Part shown: piece by piece, positions 31,799-38,894 of the stretch
Position numbering within the stretch: the first letter of the stretch is position 1
Layout of the letters: each line of letters opens with the position of its first letter
Source of the DNA: an uncultured Oscillospiraceae bacterium
Lineage (GTDB): Bacteria > Bacillota > Clostridia > Oscillospirales > Ruminococcaceae
Direction of reading: 5' to 3'
DNA: 38,894 nt
Assembly: GCA_947522735.1 (NCBI GenBank)
Contig: CANNTZ010000016.1
Coordinates: forward strand, 1-38,894
Notes under the pieces: generated by a model
Seen by the model: the letters and a program-made list of their open reading frames with translations, nothing else
What the model was told of the DNA's origin: nothing
Database searches by the model: none
Translations under genes and position numbers: made by a program

Positions 31799-32221
31799 AT
31801 GAAAATGCAGGTTCTCTACTTCTCCAAGTACGGCGTTGCACAGCAGCTTGCCTATGCCGTATCCACCGAGCTCCAGTGCAAATGTGACAGCATCCCCCCG
31901 GCATATCCCCCCGAGAATGAAAAGGTGATCTTCATCGGCATGGAGTCCTTTGGCTCCCCCGCGAAGAACATTGTTGATTTCTGCAAGACCCTGACTCCGG
32001 CGCGTGTCAAGAACGTCGCTTTCTTCGCCGCCTCCAAGGACGGAAACAAGGGCTTTGACTCCCTCAAGTCCATCATCAGCGCGGCCGGCGTGAACGTCAT
32101 CGAGAAGAACTTCGAGTGCGCCGTCAAGCATTCCATCTTCGGCACCGGCAAGGCGACCGAGGACGACAAAACCAAGGTCAAGGAGTGGGCGAACTCCGTC
32201 GTAGATTCCCTCAAGCAGTAA
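31799..32221 (+). CDS. Flavodoxin-like protein
   Basis: A 140-aa soluble protein with a flavodoxin-like alternating alpha/beta pattern: VLYFSKYGVAQQLAYAVS at the start, then VIFIGMESFGSP, NVAFFAASKDGNKGFDSLKS and INVIEKNF-type strands. Codon use indicates high expression. The usual FMN phosphate loop (S/T-x-T-G-x-T) is replaced by FSKYGVAQ, so FMN binding is doubtful and it may act differently. The RBS GAAAGGA is rather far (about 12 bases) from ATG 31799; a second ATG lies two codons later. Terminator directly behind. Confidence 0.75.
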   Translation: MKMQVLYFSKYGVAQQLAYAVSTELQCKCDSIPPAYPPENEKVIFIGMESFGSPAKNIVDFCKTLTPARVKNVAFFAASKDGNKGFDSLKSIISAAGVNVIEKNFECAVKHSIFGTGKATEDDKTKVKEWANSVVDSLKQ

Positions 32222-32239
32222 CAGGGCCGACAAAAATGG

Positions 32240-32276
32240 ATCACCATCCGGTTTTTCTGCCGGATGGTGATTTTTT
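32240..32276 (+). terminator. Terminator after the flavodoxin-like gene
   Basis: ATCACCATCCGG (32240-32251) and CCGGATGGTGAT (32260-32271) form a perfect 12-bp stem followed by six T. It may also stop the converging ABC-F operon, whose stop is at 32278. Confidence 0.9.
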
Positions 32277-32277
32277 G

Positions 32278-34233
32278 TCATTCCTCGCCGTTCAGCTCCA
32301 GCCAGCGGTCATACAGCTCGCCAAGCTCCCGGCGCAGCTCGTCGAGCCGTTCGCACAGCTTCATCGTGTCGCGATAGTCCTCCGCGGGCTGCGCCAACTG
32401 CTCCTCCACGCTGCGTATCGTGTTTTCGGTAAATTCAATCTCCTGTTCGAGCGCCTTAACCTCGTTTTTGAGCTTTTGTTGTTCGGCTCGCTGCTTGCGG
32501 GTGCGGTGACCGGTGTCGGCTTCGGGCAGCCTTGCCGGCTTTGCAGGCTCCGTGTGGCCGCGGTCGACCTCAAAGCGCTCCTTTGTCTGCACGCTGATGG
32601 GGCTGACCTTTTCGCGCTTCATGTGGCTCTCGACATAGGCGTCGTAGCCGCCCTCGGTGACCTCCAACGACGTCCCGGTCATCTCGATTATGCGGTCCGG
32701 CACGCGGTTGAGCAGATAACGGTCGTGCGAGACCATCAGTATCGTGCCGGTGAAGCGGCTGAGAGCCGTATCGATGGCCTCCTTCGCGGCGATGTCGAGA
32801 TGGTTTGTCGGCTCGTCGAGGATTAGCACGTTCGGGTGCTCGAGCATCAGGATGGTCAGCGCGACCTTTGCGCGCTCGCCGCCGCTGAGCACGCCTATCT
32901 TCTTGAACACGTTGTCTCCGGTGATGCGCACCATGCCGAGCAGCGAGCGGATGTCAAGCTCAGTCAGCCGCGGATAGCGATCCCAGATTTCGCCCAGGAC
33001 GCTCTTGCTCTCGTCCAGCCCCTCTATATGCTGGGAGTAGAAGCCGATTTTGACGTTGCGGCCCCATTTGATTTTCCGGGCGTTTTCCGGGCGCGGATAT
33101 TGCAGCTCGTGCAGCAGCGTCGATTTGCCCACGCCGTTCGCGCCGATTATCGCGACCTTGTCCGAGCGCATGACGTCGAGTGTCAGCGACTTCATCAGCT
33201 CGAGCTCCGCAGCGCCCTCGCCCGCTACCAGCCGTATATTCTCGGCGTGAAGCACGTCCTTGACCGGCTCGCGCTCATATTCAAAGCTAAAGCAGGGGGG
33301 CTTTGGGGGCGGCAGAGGCCGTTCGACCGGCTCCATCCTTGCAAGCGCAGCAAGACGGCTCTTGGCCATGTTTGAGGTGCTCGCGCGCACGATGTTCCGC
33401 TGTGCATAGTCCTCAAGCTCGGCTATTTTCGCCATCTGCGCGTCGTATTCTTTCTGCTGGCGAGCCAGCTTTTCCTCCTTGAGGACGACATATTTGGAAT
33501 AGTTGCCCTTATAGCGGCAAAGCCTGTGCCATTCTATCTCGCAGATCGAGTTGACGACGCGGTCGAGGAAATAGCGGTCGTGCGAGACGACAAGGAACGC
33601 GCCGCGATAGCCGAGCAGGAATTCCTCGAGATAATAGAGCGTTTTAAAGTCAAGATGGTTGGTCGGCTCGTCAAGTATCAGCAGGTCTGGCTGTTCGAGC
33701 AGCAGCTTCGCGATCGAAAGGCGGGTTCGCTCGCCGCCGCTGAGCGTAGACACCGGCGTGTTAACGTCGAAGGAGCCGAAGCCCATGCCGTTTAGCACCG
33801 TGTTTATGCGCACGTCGATCATATAGCCGTCCATACTCGCAAAGCGGTCCTGAAGCGCCTCGTATTCGGCGGAGAGGCTGTCGAACAGCTCGCCGGAGCG
33901 TTCTGTCCCGGCTATTTTGAGCTCGGTCTCGCGCATTTTGCGCTCCACCTCATAGGCGGGCGCAAACACGCTGCGAACCTCCTCGATTATGCTGTTGCCG
34001 TGCTCAAGCCCGCCGTTCTGGCGCAGGAAGCCGACGGTTTTGCCGTTTGTCAGCGCAATAGTGCCTTTGTCCGGCGTGTCGTCGCCATACAGCAGCCCGA
34101 GAAGCGTGGTTTTTCCGCAGCCGTTGACGCCGATAAGGCCGATGCGGTCGCCCTCCTCGACAGTCAAGCTGACGTCCTCAAGCACGGTCTTGACACCAAA
34201 GCTCTTATATACATTTTCGGCTGAAAGTATCAT
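32278..34233 (-). CDS. ABC-F family ATPase (ribosome-associated, Uup/YdiF-like)
   Basis: ABC-F proteins have two ATPase domains, no membrane part, and act on the ribosome, some giving antibiotic protection. The 651-aa protein has two full domains: Walker A GVNGCGKT and GANGVGKS, signatures LSGGERTRLSIAK and LSGGERAKVALT, and twice LDEPTNHLD. Between them is the P-site linker (about residues 240-310), and the C terminus (from about 570) is a coiled coil (EQQKLKNEVKALEQEIEFTE). The linker sequence does not let me assign resistance. AAAGGAG lies about 12 bases before the ATG. It ends the operon that starts with secA. Confidence 0.95.
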   Translation of the reverse strand: MILSAENVYKSFGVKTVLEDVSLTVEEGDRIGLIGVNGCGKTTLLGLLYGDDTPDKGTIALTNGKTVGFLRQNGGLEHGNSIIEEVRSVFAPAYEVERKMRETELKIAGTERSGELFDSLSAEYEALQDRFASMDGYMIDVRINTVLNGMGFGSFDVNTPVSTLSGGERTRLSIAKLLLEQPDLLILDEPTNHLDFKTLYYLEEFLLGYRGAFLVVSHDRYFLDRVVNSICEIEWHRLCRYKGNYSKYVVLKEEKLARQQKEYDAQMAKIAELEDYAQRNIVRASTSNMAKSRLAALARMEPVERPLPPPKPPCFSFEYEREPVKDVLHAENIRLVAGEGAAELELMKSLTLDVMRSDKVAIIGANGVGKSTLLHELQYPRPENARKIKWGRNVKIGFYSQHIEGLDESKSVLGEIWDRYPRLTELDIRSLLGMVRITGDNVFKKIGVLSGGERAKVALTILMLEHPNVLILDEPTNHLDIAAKEAIDTALSRFTGTILMVSHDRYLLNRVPDRIIEMTGTSLEVTEGGYDAYVESHMKREKVSPISVQTKERFEVDRGHTEPAKPARLPEADTGHRTRKQRAEQQKLKNEVKALEQEIEFTENTIRSVEEQLAQPAEDYRDTMKLCERLDELRRELGELYDRWLELNGEE

Positions 34234-34291
34234 TTTACGTGTTTGCTCCTTTTACGGCGAGTGCCGCAGCCCTCGCCGGAGGGGCGCTTTT

Positions 34292-34639
34292 TCAGGCGTA
34301 TACAATGGCGGCGAGCAGCACAAGAGGCTTGTCCCCGCGGTTCGCCACTGCGTGGCCCTCACCGTTTCTGACGTGCAGCACGTCTCCGGCGGTGGCCTCG
34401 ATCTCGACGCCGTTGTCGTTATAAAGCGCTTCCCCCTCGATGATATAGAAGGTTTCGGTCTCGCCCTCGTGGACGTGATAGCCTATTGAGCAGCCCTTTT
34501 CAAGGGTCAGCAGCGAGAACATGCGCCCGTGGCCGTTCAGCTCCGCGGGCGCGAGCAGCTCGGTTATCCTCACCGTGCCGTCGCCGCCGCGCATCCGCTC
34601 TCTCAATGTGACCTTGAAATCGTTTGAACGTGTTACCAT
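34292..34639 (-). CDS. Single-domain cupin protein
   Basis: A 115-aa cupin, a small beta-barrel that usually binds a metal. Motif 1 has YHVHEGETETFYIIEGE (His-x-His and Glu ligands), and motif 2 has GDVLHVRNGEGHAVAN (His). The function (isomerase, dioxygenase or sugar/ligand sensor) is not clear. AAAGGAGG lies 8 bases before the ATG. It follows the cyclophilin gene by 32 bases. Confidence 0.88.
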   Translation of the reverse strand: MVTRSNDFKVTLRERMRGGDGTVRITELLAPAELNGHGRMFSLLTLEKGCSIGYHVHEGETETFYIIEGEALYNDNGVEIEATAGDVLHVRNGEGHAVANRGDKPLVLLAAIVYA

Positions 34640-34671
34640 TTGCCGTTCCTCCTTTTGCAGCCTTCTCCCGG

Positions 34672-35463
34672 TCAGCGGGAGGTGATTTCTATCGATTCTA
34701 TCGTGACGTCCTCAGTCGGACGTCCTCCCGCCGCGCCGGCGGTATGTGTATGTGAGATTTTGTCCACGACGTCCATCCCATCGACCACGCAGCCAAACAC
34801 GGTGTAGCGGTAATCGAACTGTGGGATCCCGCCGCAGATGCGGTAGGCGTTGATAAGCTCGGCGGGATATCCGAGCGCCTCCAGCCGCGCAAGCTCGTCG
34901 GTGGAGACGGTGCAGTCCGCCACAATAAAGAACTGGCTCGCGTTACTGTCCGGCGTGCCGGGGTTCGCCATTGCAAGCGCGCCGCTGAGATGGAACAGGT
35001 TAGGCGAAAACTCGTCCGCGAACGCGACAGGCTCTCCTCCGCTGCCCAGAAAGCTGCTCTCGCCGCCCGCCCCCGTCCCGGTCGGGTCGCCCGACTGGAT
35101 GAGATAGTCTGCGATCACGTTGTGGAAGATGACGCCGTCGTAATATCCGTTCTCGGCAAGCGCGAGGAAGTTTTCCACGGCGAGCGGCGCTTCCTCCGGG
35201 AAGAAGCGCACCGTGATATCCCCCGCGCTCGTCTTAATCACGGCGAGGGTATCGCCGGACTGTGGCTCGCCGAGCTGTAGCAGCTCGATATTGAGCGTTT
35301 CGTCCGGCGCGGACTCATGCGCGCCCGGCTTAATCATGACGTCGCCGGAGATAGAGCCGGAGCTGCTGGAGAGGGACTGCGTCCCACGGCCCGTGCAGCC
35401 GGCGCAGAATACGGCCAGTCCTGCCAGAAATATTGCGAGGATCTTTGCGGTAAAGCGTTTCAA
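34672..35463 (-). CDS. Cyclophilin-type peptidyl-prolyl isomerase lipoprotein
   Basis: A lipid-anchored folding enzyme outside the membrane, 263 aa. The signal peptide ends in the lipobox CAGC (Cys23), a Ser-rich linker follows, and the cyclophilin domain runs from about residue 70 (DITVRFFPEEAPLAVENFLA, YYDGVIFHNVIADYLIQSGD, SQFFIVADC, FGCVVDGMDVVDKI). The catalytic Arg of the usual FHRVI motif is Asn here (FHNVI), so isomerase activity may be weak. The start is TTG 35463, with GAGGAGG 7 bases upstream. Co-transcribed with lplA and secA, which fits a secretion-linked folding role. Confidence 0.88.
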   Translation of the reverse strand: MKRFTAKILAIFLAGLAVFCAGCTGRGTQSLSSSSGSISGDVMIKPGAHESAPDETLNIELLQLGEPQSGDTLAVIKTSAGDITVRFFPEEAPLAVENFLALAENGYYDGVIFHNVIADYLIQSGDPTGTGAGGESSFLGSGGEPVAFADEFSPNLFHLSGALAMANPGTPDSNASQFFIVADCTVSTDELARLEALGYPAELINAYRICGGIPQFDYRYTVFGCVVDGMDVVDKISHTHTAGAAGGRPTEDVTIESIEITSR

Positions 35464-35497
35464 AAGCGCGCCTCCTCTCAAAAGCGTCGTAAAGGCA

Positions 35498-36487
35498 TCA
35501 GACGATCAGCGCGGCAAGCTCGTCCGCGGTCATGCCGCTTATGTATTCGTTTACGTTTATATCGACCCTTGCGAGCGCCTGCAAAACGCTTTTGCGTTCG
35601 TGGCGCACGCCGGTAAGCGCCGCTTCAAGTGCGGCGACATCCTTTCTGCCAAAAAAGTCTCCGCTGAGCCTGAGAGCCGTGATAACGCCGTCACTCACCG
35701 AAACGCTTGCCTCAACAACGCCGAAGTCGTACTTGACCGCGTTGTGCATGTCGAAATCCGGAGATTCGCCGAAGTTCCACTCCCAGCGGCCGTATTTCTC
35801 CGCGACCAGCTTTTTTGCCGCAGCGTCCTCCTCCGGGGTCACGTCCTTGCGATAGGCGCCGGGCATGTGCCGTTCAAAATAGCCGAGCATGCCGTCGAGA
35901 AATTCGACCGGCGAAAGCCTGTTTTCAAGATGCGCGCCGATGTTCGTCACGCGGGAGCGGTGGGATTTTATCCCTCTGCTCTCAACCTTGATATCACGCA
36001 CGCGCAGCGCGCCGGAGAGCCAGCCGAGGTCGGCGTCAAACAGCAGCGTGCCGTGGTGCAGGATGCGGCCGTTTTTGACTGTCTGAGCGTTGCCGGATAT
36101 CTTCATGCCGTCGAGCGTAAGATCGTTGCGGCCGGAAAGCTCGCACTCCGCGCCGATGGAGCGCAGATAGTCGCGCACCGGCAGTGTGAAGCGGTCGTAG
36201 TTGTTGAAGGCCGTCTCGTCGCATTTTTCGATAAAGGTGAAGTTGATGTTTCCAAGGTCGTGGAACACCGCGCCGCCACCGGTCATGCGCCGGATGACCG
36301 AGACGTTGTTGCGCTTGACGAAGTCGAGGTCTATCTCGGCGACGGCGTTCTGATTGCGCCCGATTATCACTGCTGGGGCGTTGCGCCACAGCATCGCGAT
36401 ATCCTCGGTGCTGCCGCCGCAGAGCATGACCTCCTCCATAGCCAGATTATATGCGGGATCATTGCAGGGGTTGTAGATTATTCTCAT
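35498..36487 (-). CDS. lplA: LplA: lipoate-protein ligase
   Basis: Attaches lipoate to lipoyl domains of dehydrogenase complexes or glycine-cleavage H protein via lipoyl-AMP. 329 aa. Conserved blocks are NPCNDPAYNLAMEE at the start, VIIGRNQN, VIRRMTGGGAVFHDLGNINF (lipoate pocket), and the catalytic Lys in DGMKISGNAQ. A C-terminal accessory domain (about residue 250 on) is present. AAAGG precedes the ATG. It lies 20 bases after the thpR gene. Confidence 0.95.
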   Translation of the reverse strand: MRIIYNPCNDPAYNLAMEEVMLCGGSTEDIAMLWRNAPAVIIGRNQNAVAEIDLDFVKRNNVSVIRRMTGGGAVFHDLGNINFTFIEKCDETAFNNYDRFTLPVRDYLRSIGAECELSGRNDLTLDGMKISGNAQTVKNGRILHHGTLLFDADLGWLSGALRVRDIKVESRGIKSHRSRVTNIGAHLENRLSPVEFLDGMLGYFERHMPGAYRKDVTPEEDAAAKKLVAEKYGRWEWNFGESPDFDMHNAVKYDFGVVEASVSVSDGVITALRLSGDFFGRKDVAALEAALTGVRHERKSVLQALARVDINVNEYISGMTADELAALIV

Positions 36488-36507
36488 ATGCTTCAGCCTT
36501 TCGGGAT

Positions 36508-37029
36508 TTATATGCCGCGCGACTCATACAGCTTTGTGTAGACAAGCGCGCCGGAAACACGTTCGGATTTCATCAGCGCGACGCTCTTGACGCGCTGGGA
36601 CATGCCGCGCGCGCTTTCGGGGACGCGTCCGGCGTTTATAGCATCGCGGGCGAGGGTCAGATGAGGGCGAAACGGCTTGTCGTCCGGCGAAAAGCCGTGC
36701 CGGACAAGCTCGTCCGTCAGCGCGCGCCGCAAAGCTGCAAGCGCCTCGCCGCCGTCGGCGCCGTACCAAAGGATATCTCCGCCGACGCGCTTGAAGCGTC
36801 CGGGGGCGGTCAGCGTCAGCGTGAACGGCTCGAATCGGGCGGCATCCATCGCCGCCTTGACCTGCCCGAGTCTGTTCGGGGCGGTCTCGCCGAGAAAGGC
36901 GAGGGTGAGGTGCAGGTTCTCGCGCCGCGAAAAGCGCCCCTGTGAGCCGGCCGTTTTCAATTCCTCAACCACGCCGCACAGCGCGTCCTTTATCCCGCCG
37001 CACAGCTCTATCGCGATAAACAGCCGCAT
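36508..37029 (-). CDS. thpR: RNA 2',3'-cyclic phosphodiesterase / 2'-5' RNA ligase (ThpR)
   Basis: A 173-aa enzyme of the 2H phosphoesterase family, which ligates or hydrolyses 2'-5' or 2',3'-cyclic phosphate ends. Both H-x-T-x catalytic motifs are present: LHLTLAFLGE near residue 45 and PHLTLARD near residue 130. The start MRLFIAIEL is standard. ATG 37029 has GGGGGA 4-5 bases upstream; the 70 upstream open codons overlap secA and are rejected. It lies 16 bases after the secA stop. Confidence 0.93.
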   Translation of the reverse strand: MRLFIAIELCGGIKDALCGVVEELKTAGSQGRFSRRENLHLTLAFLGETAPNRLGQVKAAMDAARFEPFTLTLTAPGRFKRVGGDILWYGADGGEALAALRRALTDELVRHGFSPDDKPFRPHLTLARDAINAGRVPESARGMSQRVKSVALMKSERVSGALVYTKLYESRGI

Positions 37030-37045
37030 TTTGTCCCCCATCCGC

Positions 37046-38893
37046 TCAGCCAGCGTCATTCCGTCCGGCACCGCAGCACTTTTTATATTTCTTGCCGGAG
37101 CCGCAGGGGCAGGGGTCGTTGCGGCCGGGCTTGGAGGCCCGTCTCGGGGTCTGGCGGAGCGTTCCGTCGCCAGCGGGCTCGGAGGGCTTTGCCACCTGCT
37201 CGCGCTTCGGCTCGTTGCCGGTGCGCACCCGCACGACAAACATCGCCTTGACCGTCTGCTCGCGTATTGACGCGACCATCTGGTCGAACATCTCGAAGCC
37301 CTCGAGACGGTATTCGACGACGGGATCCTTTTGTGCGTAGGAGCGCAGGTAGATGCCCTTTTTCAGCTCGTCCATCGCGTCGATATGGTCCATCCACATC
37401 CGATCCACGTTCTTGAGCAGCACCACACGCTCCACCTCGCGGATTATCTCCTCTCCAAGCTCGCGCTCGCGTTCGGCGTATTTGGCGTGGGCGTGCTCCT
37501 TGAGCTTTTCGGTTATCTCCTCGCGGCTCATCGCGGCAAGGCGGGCGCGGTCGAAGGCAAGCTCGTCGTTGGAGATCAGCCAGCCAAGGAAGTAGTCGCG
37601 CAGACCGGCAACGTTCCAGTGCTCCCTATCGACGCCCTCGGGCAGATAGTTCGCGACGGTGACGTCGATTAGCTCGTCTATCATACCGGAGATGCTGTCC
37701 TTGAGGCTTTCGCCGCACAGAACCTTTTCGCGCTGGCTGTATATGATCTCGCGCTGGCGGTTCATGACGTCGTCGAATTGCAGCACGCTCTTGCGTATGC
37801 CGAAGTTGCGGCCCTCAACCTTGCGCTGCGAGCTTTCGATTGTGCTGCTGAGCATTTTGTTTTCGATGGGCATGGTGTCGTCCACGCCGAGGCTGTTCAT
37901 TATAAGCTGAAGGCGCTCGCCGCCGAACAGGCGCATGAGGTCGTCCTCGAGCGAGATATAGAAGCGGGAGGCGCCGGGGTCTCCCTGACGTCCGGAGCGC
38001 CCGCGAAGCTGGTTGTCGATGCGGCGGGACTCGTGGCGCTCGGTGCCGATGATGAACAGTCCACCGGCGCGGCGCACCTCGTCGGCCAGCGGCTCCACCT
38101 GCTTTTTGTATTCGTCGAGCAGCTCTCTGAAGCGTGCGCGAGCGGCAAGTATCTCCTTGTCGCCGGTGTCGGCGTGGCCGACGGCTTCGCTTATCAGCTC
38201 GTCGGAAAAGTCCTCGCGGCGCATCTGTGCCTTTGCCATAAATTCGGCGTTGCCGCCGAGAACGATATCGGTGCCGCGTCCGGCCATGTTGGTGGCGATG
38301 GTGACTGCGCCCGGCTTGCCCGCCTGCGCGACGATCTCCGCTTCCTTTTCGTGATATTTGGCGTTGAGAACCTCGTGCTTTATGCCGCGCCTTTTGAGCA
38401 TTGACGAGAGCAGCTCGGATTTTTCGATGGATATCGTGCCGACCAGCACCGGCTGATTATGCTCGTGGCACTCGATTATCTGGTCGATTACGGCATCGAA
38501 CTTGCCCGCCTCCGTTTTATATATGACGTCGGGATAGTCTATGCGGATGACCGGCTTGTTGGTGGGTATTTCGATGACGTCGAGCCCGTATATCTCGCGA
38601 AATTCGTCCTCCTCGGTCATCGCTGTGCCGGTCATGCCGGAGAGCTTTTTATACATGCGGAAGTAGTTCTGGAAGGTGATGGTCGCGAGCGTCTTGGATT
38701 CGCGCTCCACCTTGACGTTCTCTTTTGCCTCGATGGCCTGATGCAGCCCCTCGTTGTAGCGGCGGCCCAGCATGAGGCGTCCGGTGAACTCATCGACGAT
38801 TATGACCTCGCCGTCCTTGACGACGTAGTCGATATCGCGGGTCATGACGCCGCGCGCCTTGATGGCCTGATTGATGTGGTGGGCTATGGTCAT
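37046..38893 (-). CDS. secA: SecA preprotein translocase ATPase, 3' part
   Basis: SecA drives protein export through SecYEG. The window holds the last 615 residues; the 5' end is beyond the right edge, so the ATG at 38893 is internal. Visible parts include DIDYVVKDGEVIIVDEFTGR, SGMTGTA, the helicase motif MAGRGTDIVLGG, GTERHESRRIDNQLRGRSGR, and the C-terminal zinc-binding SEC-C motif CPCGSGKKYKKCCG. The normal protein is about 850-950 residues. It heads a minus-strand operon with thpR, lplA, the cyclophilin, the cupin and the ABC-F ATPase. Confidence 0.97.
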   Translation of the reverse strand: MTIAHHINQAIKARGVMTRDIDYVVKDGEVIIVDEFTGRLMLGRRYNEGLHQAIEAKENVKVERESKTLATITFQNYFRMYKKLSGMTGTAMTEEDEFREIYGLDVIEIPTNKPVIRIDYPDVIYKTEAGKFDAVIDQIIECHEHNQPVLVGTISIEKSELLSSMLKRRGIKHEVLNAKYHEKEAEIVAQAGKPGAVTIATNMAGRGTDIVLGGNAEFMAKAQMRREDFSDELISEAVGHADTGDKEILAARARFRELLDEYKKQVEPLADEVRRAGGLFIIGTERHESRRIDNQLRGRSGRQGDPGASRFYISLEDDLMRLFGGERLQLIMNSLGVDDTMPIENKMLSSTIESSQRKVEGRNFGIRKSVLQFDDVMNRQREIIYSQREKVLCGESLKDSISGMIDELIDVTVANYLPEGVDREHWNVAGLRDYFLGWLISNDELAFDRARLAAMSREEITEKLKEHAHAKYAERERELGEEIIREVERVVLLKNVDRMWMDHIDAMDELKKGIYLRSYAQKDPVVEYRLEGFEMFDQMVASIREQTVKAMFVVRVRTGNEPKREQVAKPSEPAGDGTLRQTPRRASKPGRNDPCPCGSGKKYKKCCGAGRNDAG

Positions 38894-38894
38894 G

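Noticed and set aside
32278..34233. ABC-F gene as an antibiotic resistance determinant
   Set aside because: The linker region does not match a resistance subclass I can name, and the gene sits in a housekeeping operon.
1..38894. CRISPR arrays, tRNA or rRNA genes, prophage
   Set aside because: I saw no regularly spaced repeats, no cloverleaf or rRNA-like sequence, and no phage structural or integrase genes; a dedicated tRNA scan was not possible.

Overview
The window is a high-GC chromosomal segment of an anaerobic, spore-forming Firmicute of class Clostridia, most likely an Oscillospirales/Ruminococcaceae-type gut bacterium. The evidence is a SpoVT sporulation regulator, the darA-holB-ricT gene order, PyrR, an 8-Cys clostridial ferredoxin, a class B sortase, many lipobox lipoproteins, no outer-membrane genes, strong GGAGG-type ribosome binding sites and several TTG starts. 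The species is an inference; no rRNA or tRNA gene was recognised.

Layout. 1-827: class B sortase at the left edge. 1.1-3.0 kb: small membrane proteins (DUF4234, DUF2752, DUF4234, DUF1294) and a 74-aa soluble protein, behind one strong promoter. 3.3-8.5 kb (minus): operon rlmB, a 908-aa pseudo-P-type ATPase, trmL, an HD hydrolase, pyrR. 8.6-9.0 kb: decayed IS30-like relic. 9.0-11.4 kb: a small export-family protein (minus) and a glycerate kinase fused to a GNAT acetyltransferase (plus). 11.4-13.5 kb (minus): spoVT and an amidohydrolase. 13.8-18.3 kb (plus): four-gene carbohydrate ABC importer. 18.4-20.1 kb: a lipoprotein and a methyltransferase. 20.1-22.4 kb (minus): polar amino-acid ABC importer whose binding protein is circularly permuted. 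22.7-26.9 kb (minus): FAD oxidoreductase, a second IS30-like relic, an XRE/ADP-ribosylglycohydrolase fusion, a phosphodiesterase. 27.0-28.0 kb (plus): three coupled small proteins of unknown function. 28.0-31.3 kb (minus): TrmN6-type methyltransferase, ferredoxin, ricT, holB, darA. 31.8 kb: flavodoxin-like protein. 32.3-38.9 kb (minus): operon secA (5' end outside the window), thpR, lplA, cyclophilin lipoprotein, cupin, ABC-F ATPase.

How the genes work together. Most genes serve housekeeping: RNA 2'-O-methylation (RlmB, TrmL), pyrimidine control (PyrR), replication clamp loading (HolB), c-di-AMP sensing (DarA), secretion (SecA), extracytoplasmic folding (cyclophilin), lipoylation (LplA), and sugar and amino-acid uptake.

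The most unusual items are (1) the amino-acid binding protein at 21613-22449, where the segment that normally ends the family sits directly after the signal peptide; (2) the degenerate heavy-metal P-type ATPase at 5022-7748, with eight predicted membrane helices but altered phosphorylation, hinge and metal motifs and a long charged N-terminal tail; (3) the glycerate kinase-GNAT fusion; and (4) the HTH-ADP-ribosylglycohydrolase fusion. No CRISPR array, phage or complete mobile element was seen.
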